Below, piece after piece: positions 43,701 to 53,259 of a DNA stretch of 64,000 nt. The notes beneath the pieces are model-generated. The model worked only from the letters and a program-made list of their open reading frames with translations, did not search any database and had not been told where the DNA came from. The translations under genes and the position numbers were made by a program. The DNA lies in the NCBI RefSeq assembly GCF_001642475.1, contig NW_019173981.1, positions 178,281 to 242,280 of the forward strand, read 5' to 3'. Source of the stretch: Fonsecaea monophora (lineage: Eukaryota > Ascomycota > Eurotiomycetes > Chaetothyriales > Herpotrichiellaceae). Every line of letters begins with the position of its first letter. The stretch's first letter is position 1.

Positions 43701-43819
43701 ATGTACTGCGAAAGAATAAGGGTCCGTCTCTTTTCATAGCCTTTGCGGGTGATGTCTCCTTCCTCCAGCTCTTCGTCGAGCTTGCGCAGGGCATCTTCCA
43801 ATGCAGGGATGCCCGACAT
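37796..43819 (-). CDS. DIP2/Cps1-like protein: DMAP1-binding plus two AMP-binding domains
   Basis: One uninterrupted frame encodes 2007 residues. The first 35 residues (ALEDALRKLDEELEEGDITRKGYEKRR in outline) are a DMAP1-binding domain, followed by a low-complexity region to about residue 280. Two fatty-acyl-AMP-ligase-like adenylation domains follow (about 285-960 and 1030-1700; for example GDRVALIYTENEIIEFAVALLGC and SDHLILMYTHSEDYVFAIYACM). A long disordered Ser/Pro-rich tail ends at FDGFDY-like sequence. The order matches metazoan DIP2 and fungal Cps1, a conserved protein studied as a virulence factor in Cochliobolus and Coccidioides. DIP2 has been linked to diacylglycerol homeostasis; the exact reaction here is not evident. 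Cytosolic or membrane-peripheral location is likely. Confidence 0.87.
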   Translation of the reverse strand: MSGIPALEDALRKLDEELEEGDITRKGYEKRRTLILSQYISSPPPGVQSQTQSQSRGLRVHSPDDSDHPASNEDSRAASLAALTGRPVGSLSRNGTMTEGHPSMSGHASVLRDEYNAPRRSITPQSLVQRFQERETGSLQQGSMSGSSFDGRRETFLTANDQSRTETLLSQNYAFNPDTQPNYGGMDTRNSTMLDSQQGYFSDFAGQQREDHQENYGGNVHRYSQGEVTSPTAQVAPPFLGAGELAGGAAIHQMPLEPREVPFAICDPHDSHIEMSRFENIAAVLRHRAKTNPKQAAYWVLDQKGKELVSITWEKLCSRAEKVAQVIRDKSSLYKGDRVALIYTENEIIEFAVALLGCFIAGVVAVPINDLKNYARLNVVLTSTQAHLALTTEANLKNFQRDITAAKLNWPRGVEWWKTNEFGSYHPKKKGEEAPLVVPDLAYIEFSMAPTGDLRGVVMSHKTIMHQMATLSAMITSATSNTKADTFNPSLRDKQGHLITGSRHGETILSYLDPRQSIGMILGVLLNIYGGHTVIYIDQRTIETPGLYANLITKYKTTLLVADYPGLKRAVYNYQADPMTTRNFKRNFEPNFSSVKLCMIDTLTVDVEFHELLADRWLKPLRNPRAREIVAPMLCLPEHGGMVISMRDWLGGEERMGCSLNHEMGREHEAEEKKEEQNAITKSSFGSSLIGGGTKPSKERSTEDLGEVLLEKEALKTNDIVVLAMGAEARTKASSFPNAVRCGAFGYPIPDATLAVVDPESGLLCAPNSIGEIWVDSPSLSGGFWALPKHTETIFHARPFCFKEGNPTPTAIDPEFLRTGLLGCVIEGKIYVLGLYEDRLRQRVEWVEHGLAVQEHRYFFVQHLILSIMRNVPKIHDCSAFDCFVNDEHLPIVLLESPSASTAPLSSGGPPQQLDIALLDSLAEKTMDVLYQEHHLRVYCVLITAPGILPRVTKNGRREIGNMLCRKEFDNGALPCVHVKFGVERAVKNLPVGEDINGGIWSANSSAARNELLYGQETQWSGVDPREVVIDDRTSTALSNFTNIFDLMQWRVARQADELAYCTIDGRGKEGKGLTWKKFDHRVAAVALYLRNKVKVKPSDHLILMYTHSEDYVFAIYACMVLGAIAIPVAPLDANRLSEDAPAFLHIVADMGVKAVLCNTDVDHLFKQKIVSQHLKQSAQYLKTHIPSVYNTAKPAKQSHGCRELGLTINRSWISPTNPVIIWTYWTPDQRRVSVQLGHDTILGMCKVQKETCQMTSSKPVLACVRSTIGIGFLHTVLMGVYNGSTTYLISPLDYAQNPGSLFQALSRYKVKDTYATSQMLDFAMGHVVGKGFSLHELKNLMVTTESRPRLDLFSKARLHFAQTGLERTAINTIYAHVLNPMIASRSYMSIEPIELWLDVRALRRGLIYPVDPDTDPTALCVQDSGMVPVSTRIAVVNPETCQLCHVGEFGEIWVQSEACAKSFYMSKQVFDEERFNGRILGGDPNATYVRTGDLGFLHNVTRPIGPGGQPVEMQILFVLGSIGETFEVNGLNHFPIDIESTIEKCHRNITPGGCAVFQAGGMVVVLVEVFRKSYLASIVPVIVNAVLHEHQIVVDIVAFVGDGDFPRSRLSEKQRGKILASWVTRKLRTIAQFGIRDGEGPEGQMSTAPGERKAPSMMSKTLSVSQQDQRRASIASEFRGNAQGDRVSSRSSIVPELPFTLPPNHYQIDPTGLYDPAASDGNQTGVSLSDKPYTLPEGIVEMPSTNFDDMDERSNPYLTDEKFFDPNADPDQQLDDYTPQGSQLGLSQGRPPKLSVVNPNEYSIHGSNENTPTSYTATATPTSAIPNALKTPVEQGQDSPYEDQGNPFRNSIPASVPSFDFITHAFSSSSAATRNPVSARDQMAGASAAFNNVTSPMPASPTATGGRALLPSQQARYPNYGANVKPQPVRQASDHSYEVKDLPQEALTYAASTYSRRSGSSTYQGDQNQDSSSLHPSEGQQSAGMRSYPPSIRRRYDGSAYDGFDY

Positions 43820-45033
43820 TTCTGCAACCCTTCATGTATTGGCCGGTCCCTGAGATTTTGGCGCGAGAAGACGAGGAACCAGACGGGGTCTGGAAACAGA
43901 CCGAGGCGTTGGATGCTGAAGGCAGTGTCGCAGGAACCGTTTGAAAGGAAAAAATGACAGACTAAGCGAGCGACAACAGAAGCATGCAAAGGCCGGGGAA
44001 CCCAGGGATAACAACAATGAGGTTGATGATTGAGCGCCAGAAGCGCAACGCAGTCTCAGACGATTCCGAAACATGGCCCTCGTAGTGCGTGGTTGGTGGT
44101 TGCAGGTGCCGCATGTGGGGATCAAGATTGAGCATCTGGTGGGCATCGAGTCGCACGCTCCAGCTCCAACGATCGAAGATGGTCCCGCCGTTTGCTGGGG
44201 CACCATCCCGTCGACTGTGAAGGGCTATTACTACACTACTGTAACCCCCCCTACATGCCTCTAGATACCTAGGAAGCTAGGTTGGGCGGATAGAGCAATG
44301 CTTAGACAGAGTATATACCAACCTAGACCGCTAAAATAGCATAAATCCGTGAAGAAGAAGGGAACGGCTTCCAAACCTGATGTTTCAATTGCTTACATGT
44401 TTATTGATATCATTGAAGATGCTTTTGGGATCTATCTTCTAGCGATTCTGCCATAACGCCCTGACAGAGAGAAAGCAGCAAACTTCGTGTCGTGAACTTG
44501 CGTCAACGATGCACCTCTCACCGCTTCGCGACGCGAAAAGAGACTCAAGGTCTCTCAAACCGGTGTTCTTCAATCGTATCTCCCTGGAGTAATTGATATC
44601 TTATCATCTCGTGCTGAGCACTTCCCAGAACCACCTTCACCTCGGAACACTGTCCGACACAAGGCAAATTTACCGTTGACTTATCACTTGAACAAGGATC
44701 GAAGCAGCATCGCATAGAGCCTCGATTCGACCGGATTGTAGATATTAAGGTCGTTTGGTAAGCATTTCATCAGTAACGTATTTGAATCTTCCAACGAAAA
44801 CGCCGGAAACAAAGGATTTTGGCTCTCGCTCGGGCGCAAACCGAGGAGAATTATTTGCTCGTTTGACATATGAGTGTACTGCCGAGCCAGGGGACATCGG
44901 ACAACACATAGGGAATACTGGAGTAGTGTATAGTCGAATTGAATCCGAGAAGACTGTTGAGAAATCGTCCGTCGACCTGGCCAAAACGGCCGTCTCGAGT
45001 CGTGACATGCTTCATGGTCAAATCGCTCTCTGG
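43820..45033. other. Intergenic, no gene recognised
   Basis: 1.2 kb between the start of the DIP2-like gene and the end of the adenine phosphoribosyltransferase gene. Only weak short frames; it presumably holds the DIP2-like promoter and leader. Confidence 0.4.
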
Positions 45034-45830
45034 TCAGTCTTCTTGACTCTCGAGGAGTGTGAAAACCGGAGCATTGAGCTTGTCTCGACCGTTGAGGAAG
45101 GTGAGTTCAATAATGAAGATATATCCGAGCAGCTGTCCTCCACATTTCTCAACCAGTGTCCCTGCTGCAGCTGCCGAACCACCTGTGGCGATCAGATCGT
45201 CAACAACAAGGACTTTCTGGCCAGGTTGAATGGCGGAAGTCTGCATGGCAAAGGTGTCGGTGCCATATTCCTTCTGATACTCTGCTGTTTCGATCTCGCC
45301 CGGGAGTTTGCCTGCTTTTCTGACAGGAACAAACCCGGCTCCGAATCGTAAGGCTAATGTCGGTCCGATGAGGAAACCCCTCGCGTCGAGACCGACAATC
45401 ACATCAGGAATATTGTGCGGACCGAGTGATTCGGCAATCTGCAGCTCGAATGCTCGAATCAAGTCCTCATGGAGAGTATGAGAGGCGAAGAGTGGGAGGA
45501 TGTCTTCGAAGAGGATGCCTTTCTGCACCAACCCACTTAGCAACAATACTTTCAGAAGCAATGGGGTGATGCGAAGTCCTTTCTTACCTTTGGAAAGTCG
45601 GGATACGTCTTGAGGCCCGCCTTGATACGAGTTTTCAATTCCGACAACGTTTGAGAACGGGTGAGTTGGGAGGCTAGTCATGGATTAGCAAGGCTGAAAC
45701 GAAATATTTCCCCCTTCCGCTACTTTTCACTTTTAGTCGGAGACTTGAGGGACAACATACTGGAGGCGGTGGCATTGGGCTCTGGTCGCGCGGTGCCATG
45801 ACTGCAATCAGTGTCTGCAGAAAGGGTCAT
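45034..45830 (-). CDS. Adenine phosphoribosyltransferase
   Basis: Three exons (45830-45761, 45673-45588, 45522-45034) give 214 residues. Exon 2 to exon 3 reads SELKTRIKAGLKTYPDFPKKGILFEDILP (shown in part), the typical APRT N-terminus, followed by VIVGLDARGFLIGPTLALRFGAGFVPVRK and the PRPP-binding loop KVLVVDDLIATGGSAAAA (each in outline). It salvages adenine with PRPP to AMP in the cytosol. The second-exon start relies on the splice join; an unspliced ATG at 45681 would give a wrong N-terminus. Intron 1 uses GTATGT, intron 2 GTAAGA. Confidence 0.9.
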
Positions 45831-48675
45831 GCTGAGAAGAAAGACAGTCAGAGAGAAGGCGGGATGATGGGATAAATATGGGTACGAGCGAGCGAGGGGA
45901 AAAAAAAGATGACAACAAAGAGCCGTGGCACCAGAACGAGGGCGCAGGACGAATCAGTTGCGCATGCAAGGGCCGTCCACCGTTCGAGAGGGATCTGGTG
46001 GGAATTCCAGGTGTAGCTGGCGGCGCTATTCCACAGTCGCCTGTGGCCTCCGAGCGTATCCAGCACTAGCAAGTAGGGTAGGGAGCAAGTAGGGAGCAAG
46101 CAGACGGGTTCAACAAACAAGCCAGCTTAGTGACAGGCCTGGCTGTCGGTTGCATGTGGTGTTATGTTACAAAGAGCAGTCAGCCTGCGCGGCCGGAACT
46201 GACGTGATTGCAGCCGACAAACCCTCGCTTTGGCTTGCTTAGGCCCAGCAGCTCCAGCAGGTGTAGGGCCCAGTAGCAGGTCGTTAAGCCAGGCGACTTT
46301 TTTTTGTTTTCTGTCTCTCCTTCTCTTCTGCACAGCGGTGTGTGTCCACAAGCGATCCACTCGGGATCCCTCACCAAGGTTCAACCAACAGAGGCGAGCT
46401 TGACTAAACACGGCCGTGGCATGTGTACTGCCGTGATTTGCAGGTGCTGCTAGGTACCCGATCCGAGAGAAAGGAGAATGGGGATAGGTTCTCAGGGTCC
46501 TCCATTCCAGGCTTGGAATATCCCGATCGAGGACGCTAGAACCCGTGGGTGAGAGAGAGTGGGATGGTCTGGAAGATAACGTTTGAGGGATAATCCACGA
46601 TAACCCTACTGGAGTCGGAGTAAGGCAGGCGGGCGATGGGGAGGCTGATAACTCGACGTGTCCTACTGTAGGAGGGGCTGAGGAAGCGTGGGCTGTTCGA
46701 GTCTCTTTTGGAAGCAAACCCTACAGTATGGTGGGGTGGATGTTGAGCTCTCAAAGGGGGAAGAGGGGAAGAGGAAGGCCTCATCATCCTCCCGTCACCA
46801 CCATCCTCTAGAAATCTTAACCTGCAATAATGAAAGAAAAAAGGACCCCGGTTCCGCCATGGCATGCCACGCCGGTGACATGGGACAGCCCTGTAGATTC
46901 ATTCCTATCAATCTATCACTCTACCCACCTTTTCGCAGGCTCTCTTCGAACCTTTCTTTACCCGGCATCCCGTCTGCGACAGTGGGGACTTCCGAGCCTC
47001 TTGTGGCGTTGGCTTGTGCTGCATTTGTCCATATTGTGTACCCAGAGAACCCTTTGCTGAAAGTCTAGCAGCAAAGGGCGGAAATGCAAGAGATCCTGTC
47101 ATTGCTTCTCTGTCTTGGATTCGTGGGCCGTCTCCGCCAGTCAACCCGTAGTCTCAATGTGCTCAGACGGAGCAACGATACGAACGGGCGAAGCGCAATA
47201 GCCGTGAGCCATTTCCCCTCCATCATTGATCTTTCCCCCATGTGTCTTTGAGCAGGGGAGTCGGCGAATCTTTTCGATCACCTCAGCTGGACCCGCCTGG
47301 ACGCATCGAGTGTGGCTCTTGCGGCTCGCCAGTGTCAAAAGAGGCTGGGCTTCTCCAACCCGGCCTCTTCAGAGGGATGTGTTCTAGACGTCGTGAAGAT
47401 CCAGCCTTAGCGATCATTCATGGTGAAATTTGTGATCTGCAGTCTCTGTGTAGGCGACACTCGCAAGGCTAAATTCTAGATGTCCTCAGCGTGACCGTGC
47501 CGGCCCGATTTTCAAGCAAACTGCATCCACAATGCCACCGGGTCAATGCGACTTCTCGATGCGTTTAAAGAAGCGGTGACAATGGCAGTCTTGGTGAACA
47601 GGGATGCCATCATGAAGCTACTGCAAGCCACCTTTCCAGAACTCCAAACCCTGGATCCCTGGTTCCCGTTACACGACAGACAGTCCTTCAGACTTCCGGA
47701 GGCAACCGTGCATTTCCACGTACTCGTGGGCTGAATAATACTTGTATATATATGGGACTGACTGTCGACTCCATCAGGGCTTGACTTTCGCCATGTTTCA
47801 GGTTAATGTGGACTGATACATCAGACGTATTTGATGTCTCCATAGCGACGGTGTATGTACTCGTATAGGCTCACGAAAATCGATAGGAATCCGTGGGAAT
47901 ATTCGGAGCCCGAGTCCGCGCAATGTACTGGGTACATCTGCCAAATGGACGGCTGTTTGCACCAGGAGAAAACATGTCAAATAGGGCTCTGACTGGACAG
48001 CAACAGCTGTCAATTCTGCTCGTCTTGCATCATGTTTCCCCTTCCCAGGCCTTACACCCCAACACAAACTTGCGGTGGAGAAGGGACAGGTGTCCTCAAA
48101 CTCTGCTAAAGGATTCTCCAAGGCTTTGTAGCAAGCATAGACTCACATGTGAATGGAGATTTGGATTTGAGACTTGCTCACCTCTAAAGTCAGGCCCGCC
48201 CCGTATGGACCCAACGATCTTGTCATCATTACGAGGGCGTTGAACGACCGACGGCCTTCGGTATCTCTAATGCTCCCAGATCATAAAATACAATAGGATA
48301 TGGACGGAAACCGCAAACCGTCTCTCTGGTCGACTAGGTCCTTGTGACCAGTACAACGCAGGTTTCTTTGCTGCTATACATGGGTTGTGCATCAAAACAT
48401 CTCGTATGCACTGAAGGCAGTTGACAAGGTATGCATTTTTATGTATCGATTTGAACCCTCTGAAAGCACCGGTAGAATATGTAGAGTGGATGGACGAGCT
48501 GATTTAGGTAGTTAGTGGTTTGTCAGGGAAATGGTGAGGCTGGTGGCTGGTGCTGGTTTCCTTCACCGCCTTGGGAGATTCTGCCAGTCATACACCAAAA
48601 AAAAAGTTGCAGTCAAAACTTCGCCGTGCAGGTCATTTCGTCGACCGCAGCCACAGTCTCTAAACTTACCCTACA
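45831..48675. other. Long gene-free interval between APRT and Drs1 genes
   Basis: 2.8 kb with divergent flanking genes. Many short frames exist on both strands but none shows a family motif or coherent splice series. It may contain long leaders, a noncoding RNA or an unrecognised small gene; I cannot support any of these. Confidence 0.4.
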
Positions 48676-51045
48676 ATGACCCGTGCTATAGACGAGGACG
48701 AATTCGTCCTCACAATTTCTGATAACGAGGAGCTGCCTGCTAGTGAGCCTGATACAGATGACTCGGATGCGTTAGAGCCCCGCACGAGTACCAAGCGGAA
48801 ACGGGAAGAAAAGAACCATACCCGCAAGAACAAGAAGCAGAAGGTCAAAGGGGGAGTTCAAGACGATGATCACAATGTGCCAAGCGACAATCCGGAAAGC
48901 GACGAAGAAACAGGTGTCCAAGATGGTGCCCTCGACCCCGATTTCGAGTTTGATATCGGAATGAACCATGTGCAGGACCTCGAAGAATTCGACGGATGGG
49001 GCGAGGATAACATAATCACAAAAGAACGAGAGCAAAAGAAGAAAGGTGTCGATATTGACGCCATCATTGCTCGTCGCGCACAGAAGAAGACAACATCCAT
49101 CGCGTCTAAGAAAATAAAAGAGACTTCAGAAGAGCTAGATGAGGAACAAGGGAGTGACGAGGACGACGTCGAGATCCCGAATTTTGAAGACGATGAACTT
49201 CTTGCTCCAGATACTTTCGGTGCAGATGCTCAATCTGAAGACGAGGAAGTGGATGAAGAAGAGGAGGAGGAGGAGGAGGAGGATGGCGACAGTGCTTCCG
49301 ATAGCGACTCCGTGGCATCTCCCATTGCCCACCCCGACGATGATTTGGCCTCTGATCAGTCCGATGCTGAGTCGCAGACTTCTGTCTCGGACGACCCTGA
49401 CGAAAAGGCCAAACGCGCTGCGTTCTTCGCTCCCGAGAACAAGCACCCCGATATCAAGTCCGCATCCTCGTTCCAGCAGTTCTCCCTATCAAGGCCTATC
49501 CTTCGGGGCTTAGCCGCGCTCTCATTCACCACCCCAACACCCATCCAAGTCCGAGCCATTCCTGTTGCCCTTCAAGGTTTGGATGTCGTTGGGTCTGCCG
49601 TGACGGGCTCGGGCAAGACTGCAGCTTTCCTCCTCCCTATCCTTGAGCGCTTACTGTACCGGCCTAGAAAAGTGCCTACAACACGAGTCGCCATCCTCAT
49701 GCCAACCCGCGAACTTGCAGTCCAATGCTACAGTGTCGCCACCGCTCTAGCTCGCTTCACAGACATCACATTCGCCCAAGTCGTAGGTGGCTTCTCCCTG
49801 CGCGAACAAGAAACGATTCTGAAAAAACGACCCGACGTCGTCATCGCCACGCCAGGTAGATTTATCGACCACATGCGCAACTCGGCGAGCTTCAATGTCG
49901 AGAGCATCGAAATCCTCGTGCTGGATGAAGCCGATCGGATGCTCGAAACCGGATTTGAAGACGAGCTGAACGAGATTCTGCGGACCATCCCCAAAGGAAG
50001 GCAGACGATGCTTTTCTCCGCTACCATGACCGACAGTGTGGACAAGCTAGTAAGAGTCGGTATGAATCGCCCCATCCGTTTGTCTGTAGACGCAAAGAAG
50101 TCCACGACAGCAGGGCTCGTCCAAGAATTCGTCCGCTTGCGCCAAGGACGAGAGGGTTTACGCCTTGCTACCCTGTGCGTGCTGTGCCAGAACTTCTTCA
50201 CCGAGCGCACCATAGTCTTCTTCCGTCAAAAGAAAGAAGCCCATCGTGTGCGAGTCGTCTTTGGTTTACTGGGCCTAAAGGCCGGCGAACTACATGGAAG
50301 CATGACGCAAGAACAACGCATCAGCGCAGTCAATGCGTTCCGAGACGGCAACACAACACACCTCCTCGCCACGGATCTCGCTAGTCGAGGTCTGGACATC
50401 AAAAACGTCATGACTGTCATCAACTACGAAGCACCACAGACTCATGAGATCTATCTACATCGCGTGGGTCGTACGGCAAGAGCAGGCCGCTCGGGGTGTG
50501 CTTGTACAATCGCCGCAGAACCTGATCGGAAGGTCGTCAAGGCTGCGGTGAAGAGCGCCCGACAACAAGGCGCGAAAGTTGTGTCCCGTGTCATGGATAT
50601 TCAAGAGGTCGACGCTATGCATCAGCGACTCGACGACCTAGACTCGGAGATCGAAGAGATACTAAAAGAAGAGAAAGAGCAAAAACAAATTGCCGCTACC
50701 GAAGCCGAGATTAAGCGTGGAGAGAACCTCATCAAGCACGAGTCCGAAATCATGGCTCGGCCAAAGCGGACCTGGTTCGAAACTGAGAAAGAGAAGCGCG
50801 ATGCCAAGAACAAGGGTCGGATGGAATTGAACGGCCCAGACGGGGTGGGAGTCGTGAAAGTGCGGACAGAGAAGAAAAGGTTGAGCAACAAAGACAAAAA
50901 GCGCCTCGACGATGCGCGTGAGAGAAAAGAGGGAAAGATGTGGAGGAAGGGAAAGGGCAGCGAGGAGGCGGTGAAGCGGATGATCAAGGACAAGGGGAAG
51001 AAGAATAAGAAGAACGGTGGAAAGGCGAAGGGGAGGAAGAGGTAA
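48676..51045 (+). CDS. DRS1: DEAD-box ATP-dependent RNA helicase Drs1 (DDX27-type)
   Basis: Single-exon gene of 789 residues. An acidic/basic N-terminal third (long Glu/Asp stretches about 150-240) precedes the helicase core: FQQFSLSRPILRGL (Q motif region), AVTGSGKTAAFLLP (motif I, about 307-320), PTRELAVQ, TPGRFIDHM, DEAD at 417-420, SAT, RTIVFFRQK, LLATDLASRGLDI and HRVGRTARAG. The Lys-rich tail ends KAKGRKR. Drs1 acts in nucleolar 60S ribosomal subunit assembly. The acidic N-terminus, coiled Glu/Lys-rich C-terminus and order of motifs fit Drs1 better than other helicases. Confidence 0.92.
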   Translation: MTRAIDEDEFVLTISDNEELPASEPDTDDSDALEPRTSTKRKREEKNHTRKNKKQKVKGGVQDDDHNVPSDNPESDEETGVQDGALDPDFEFDIGMNHVQDLEEFDGWGEDNIITKEREQKKKGVDIDAIIARRAQKKTTSIASKKIKETSEELDEEQGSDEDDVEIPNFEDDELLAPDTFGADAQSEDEEVDEEEEEEEEEDGDSASDSDSVASPIAHPDDDLASDQSDAESQTSVSDDPDEKAKRAAFFAPENKHPDIKSASSFQQFSLSRPILRGLAALSFTTPTPIQVRAIPVALQGLDVVGSAVTGSGKTAAFLLPILERLLYRPRKVPTTRVAILMPTRELAVQCYSVATALARFTDITFAQVVGGFSLREQETILKKRPDVVIATPGRFIDHMRNSASFNVESIEILVLDEADRMLETGFEDELNEILRTIPKGRQTMLFSATMTDSVDKLVRVGMNRPIRLSVDAKKSTTAGLVQEFVRLRQGREGLRLATLCVLCQNFFTERTIVFFRQKKEAHRVRVVFGLLGLKAGELHGSMTQEQRISAVNAFRDGNTTHLLATDLASRGLDIKNVMTVINYEAPQTHEIYLHRVGRTARAGRSGCACTIAAEPDRKVVKAAVKSARQQGAKVVSRVMDIQEVDAMHQRLDDLDSEIEEILKEEKEQKQIAATEAEIKRGENLIKHESEIMARPKRTWFETEKEKRDAKNKGRMELNGPDGVGVVKVRTEKKRLSNKDKKRLDDARERKEGKMWRKGKGSEEAVKRMIKDKGKKNKKNGGKAKGRKR

Positions 51046-51112
51046 AGATTGTCGGGTGTATATATTCCTCTTGGTCGGTCTACGCCTGTGGAGATATGTT
51101 CCTTTGGTCAAC

Positions 51113-52450
51113 TCATTTGATGCCAGCTGGTTTCAACTTGCCCTGCTTGATCAGGTCGTCTACTTTCGGGGGCAAGACGAGTCCGGTGCGATCATTCCTC
51201 CTGTAAAAGTCCGCCACGATCTGAGCGGTTTTGGTCGGTTGGTCTTCTTGTATGAAATGACCAGCCTCAGGAAAGACTTGAAGTTGGTATTTCCCTATGC
51301 ACATTCAGCTGAAGACGAGAATGCATTGACTCCGGTATGGCCTACCTTGCATCTGCCCGATCATAAGCTCCTTATCAAGACGGTCCGTTCCTGCCAGGAG
51401 GAGCAACTTGCCACCCCGAGACTCCAGAAACTTCTTCGACAAGCCGACAAACCAGTCTTCCCAGAATGGTTTGGTGGCAGCCAAATCGGTGCGCCAGAAC
51501 CATGTGTCTTTGGTTGTTTTGGATTCATGTAGCAGTGATGGAACAGAGACTCGCGCCGAAGTGGTGTTTCGGATCGTCCTAGATTTCGTGTGCCACTCAA
51601 TGCCCGAAGCGAGAGAAGGAAAGGATTTGGGTCTCGTGGAGAGGTAGGTATCCATGCTCTTGAGAGCGTCCATAGCTGAACCCTCGACTACATCGAGCAC
51701 GCCGTATGCTAATAATGCGTTGCCGAGAAGTCTCTCGTGGGCCACTTCGGTCACAACAGCACCTCCTAGACTGTGTCCGATCAAGACGATATCTGGCAAG
51801 GTTGACCACTTCATATATGCTTTGACAGCATTGACGACGAAGGCCACATCCTCCGCTAAAGTGGTCAGGCTGAGGTCTTGAGACGGTGGTGAGCCACCAG
51901 ATGAAGTCGTTGTGGTGGTCTGCCCATGTCCTCGTGCGTCTAGTGAGAGAACACCAGCACTGGGGAGGATCTTTAGCAACTCTATAGTGAAGACAGCAAA
52001 TGACAAGCCTGACGAGCCCGCCCCATGATGGGTGACGATGAGGGGACCCGAAGCGGTGGGAGGGGTTAGATAGACGTGGTGGTGGATTGTCTCGGATGGT
52101 GTTTTCTGGTCGAAAGCGAGGTCTTGGGCAAAGAAATCATCCCATGGAAGAGGTGCAGTACGGGATTTCTGGACGGAACTATCATGTATGTGAGCCGCCG
52201 TCTTAGTCTGGACAGAGTTGTGTCCCTCATGTTACCTTCTGGGCTTCTCGAATAGGTTCCGGCTGGGCGACGGGACGATAGTGCCTGTAGACGACGTTGA
52301 AGAGGCCGAGGAAGAAGAATCATTCGGAGATCCTGGTCTCAAAGCCGTCAAATCGTCGTCTTCTTCATCTTGCTCGTCTGCAACGGCCGGGGGCTCTGGA
52401 GGGAGATGAGACAAGCGTGCTCGTGCAAAAGATTTCTGCAGATCACTCAT
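51113..52450 (-). CDS. PPE1: Protein phosphatase methylesterase 1 (Ppe1/PME-1)
   Basis: Three exons (52450-52236, 52178-51346, 51294-51113) give 409 residues. It opens with the conserved MSDLQKSFARARLSHLPPEP, then WDDFF, the oxyanion motif THHGAGSSGLSF, LDARGHGQT, the nucleophile elbow IGHSLGGAVVTE, DVVEGSAMDAL and, in the last exon, the histidine in FPEAGHFIQED. It removes the C-terminal methyl ester from the catalytic subunit of protein phosphatase 2A. It is convergent with Drs1, the ends being only 67 bases apart. Confidence 0.92.
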
Positions 52451-53259
52451 AACGAAATGTCGATAGTCGAGACAAGGCTGTCAATTGGTTTCAAGGGTTC
52501 GAGAGGACATCGATGAATAAGGTGTGGCTCATGCGAGTGGTTCTGACTAAACGGTGGGATGGCGAGTGAGCAGAGGGTGTGTGGCGGTGTCTTGTGATCT
52601 GCTGTGGAGGATGAGCGGGAATGAGTGCTGTTGGCTGGGCGCAGTTGCGGGAGAAACTTAAGACAGTAGCAGAGCAGCGTAGAACGATAAAGACAGGGCC
52701 ATGCCGGTCAATTTGTTTCCTAGAGCGCAGCCGTTGACGCATGTGCTGCTCTGATGCACCTCACTCTCCTTCCAGCCTACCCGCTGTCATCCCGTCGACA
52801 TCAATTCTTCGCATCGTAGCTCTGCTATCAAGAGGACGGGGGGTCCAGCAGCCAAATATGACGAATCACTTGCGGCAACAATTGGCCCAGAAGCGAGAGA
52901 TCAAGCCGCCGATCATCCATCCACCTTAGGACCCATTGCTGTGTACGAGGTACCGAATCCCGTAATGGGGTTTTGGATGCTTTTCCATGACGTCGTGAGA
53001 ATCGCTTTTTGCAGGTGACACCACCACATACACTGGCTCTCAAGCTTCACGCCCAGCTGTTTTGTTTTTTTCTCACTAATGTTCTTTTCCTCATCGTTCG
53101 ATCCTAATACCTCTTTCTTCCACCGCCTTCATTCACCTCAGAGACTCGATGGAAACGTGCCTGATCACATCCAACAAATATTCACGTCTTGTGATCCTTA
53201 CCTAGAGCCTCGCCAGTTGCGATCCTCCGTATAGCTTGGACTGGTCTAGATTGGTCACC
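52451..53259. promoter_or_regulatory. Divergent promoter region between Ppe1 and the DUF2417 gene
   Basis: About 0.8 kb without recognisable coding sequence between divergent start codons. A CT-rich stretch near 53090-53135 is typical of fungal promoters. Confidence 0.4.

Noticed and set aside
44755..45351. Plus-strand frame of 198 codons
   Set aside because: Its right half is antisense to the APRT gene and it has no recognisable motif.
46127..46717. Minus-strand frame of 196 codons in the long intergenic interval
   Set aside because: Composition is Ser/His/Pro-rich without domain or splice support; likely chance.
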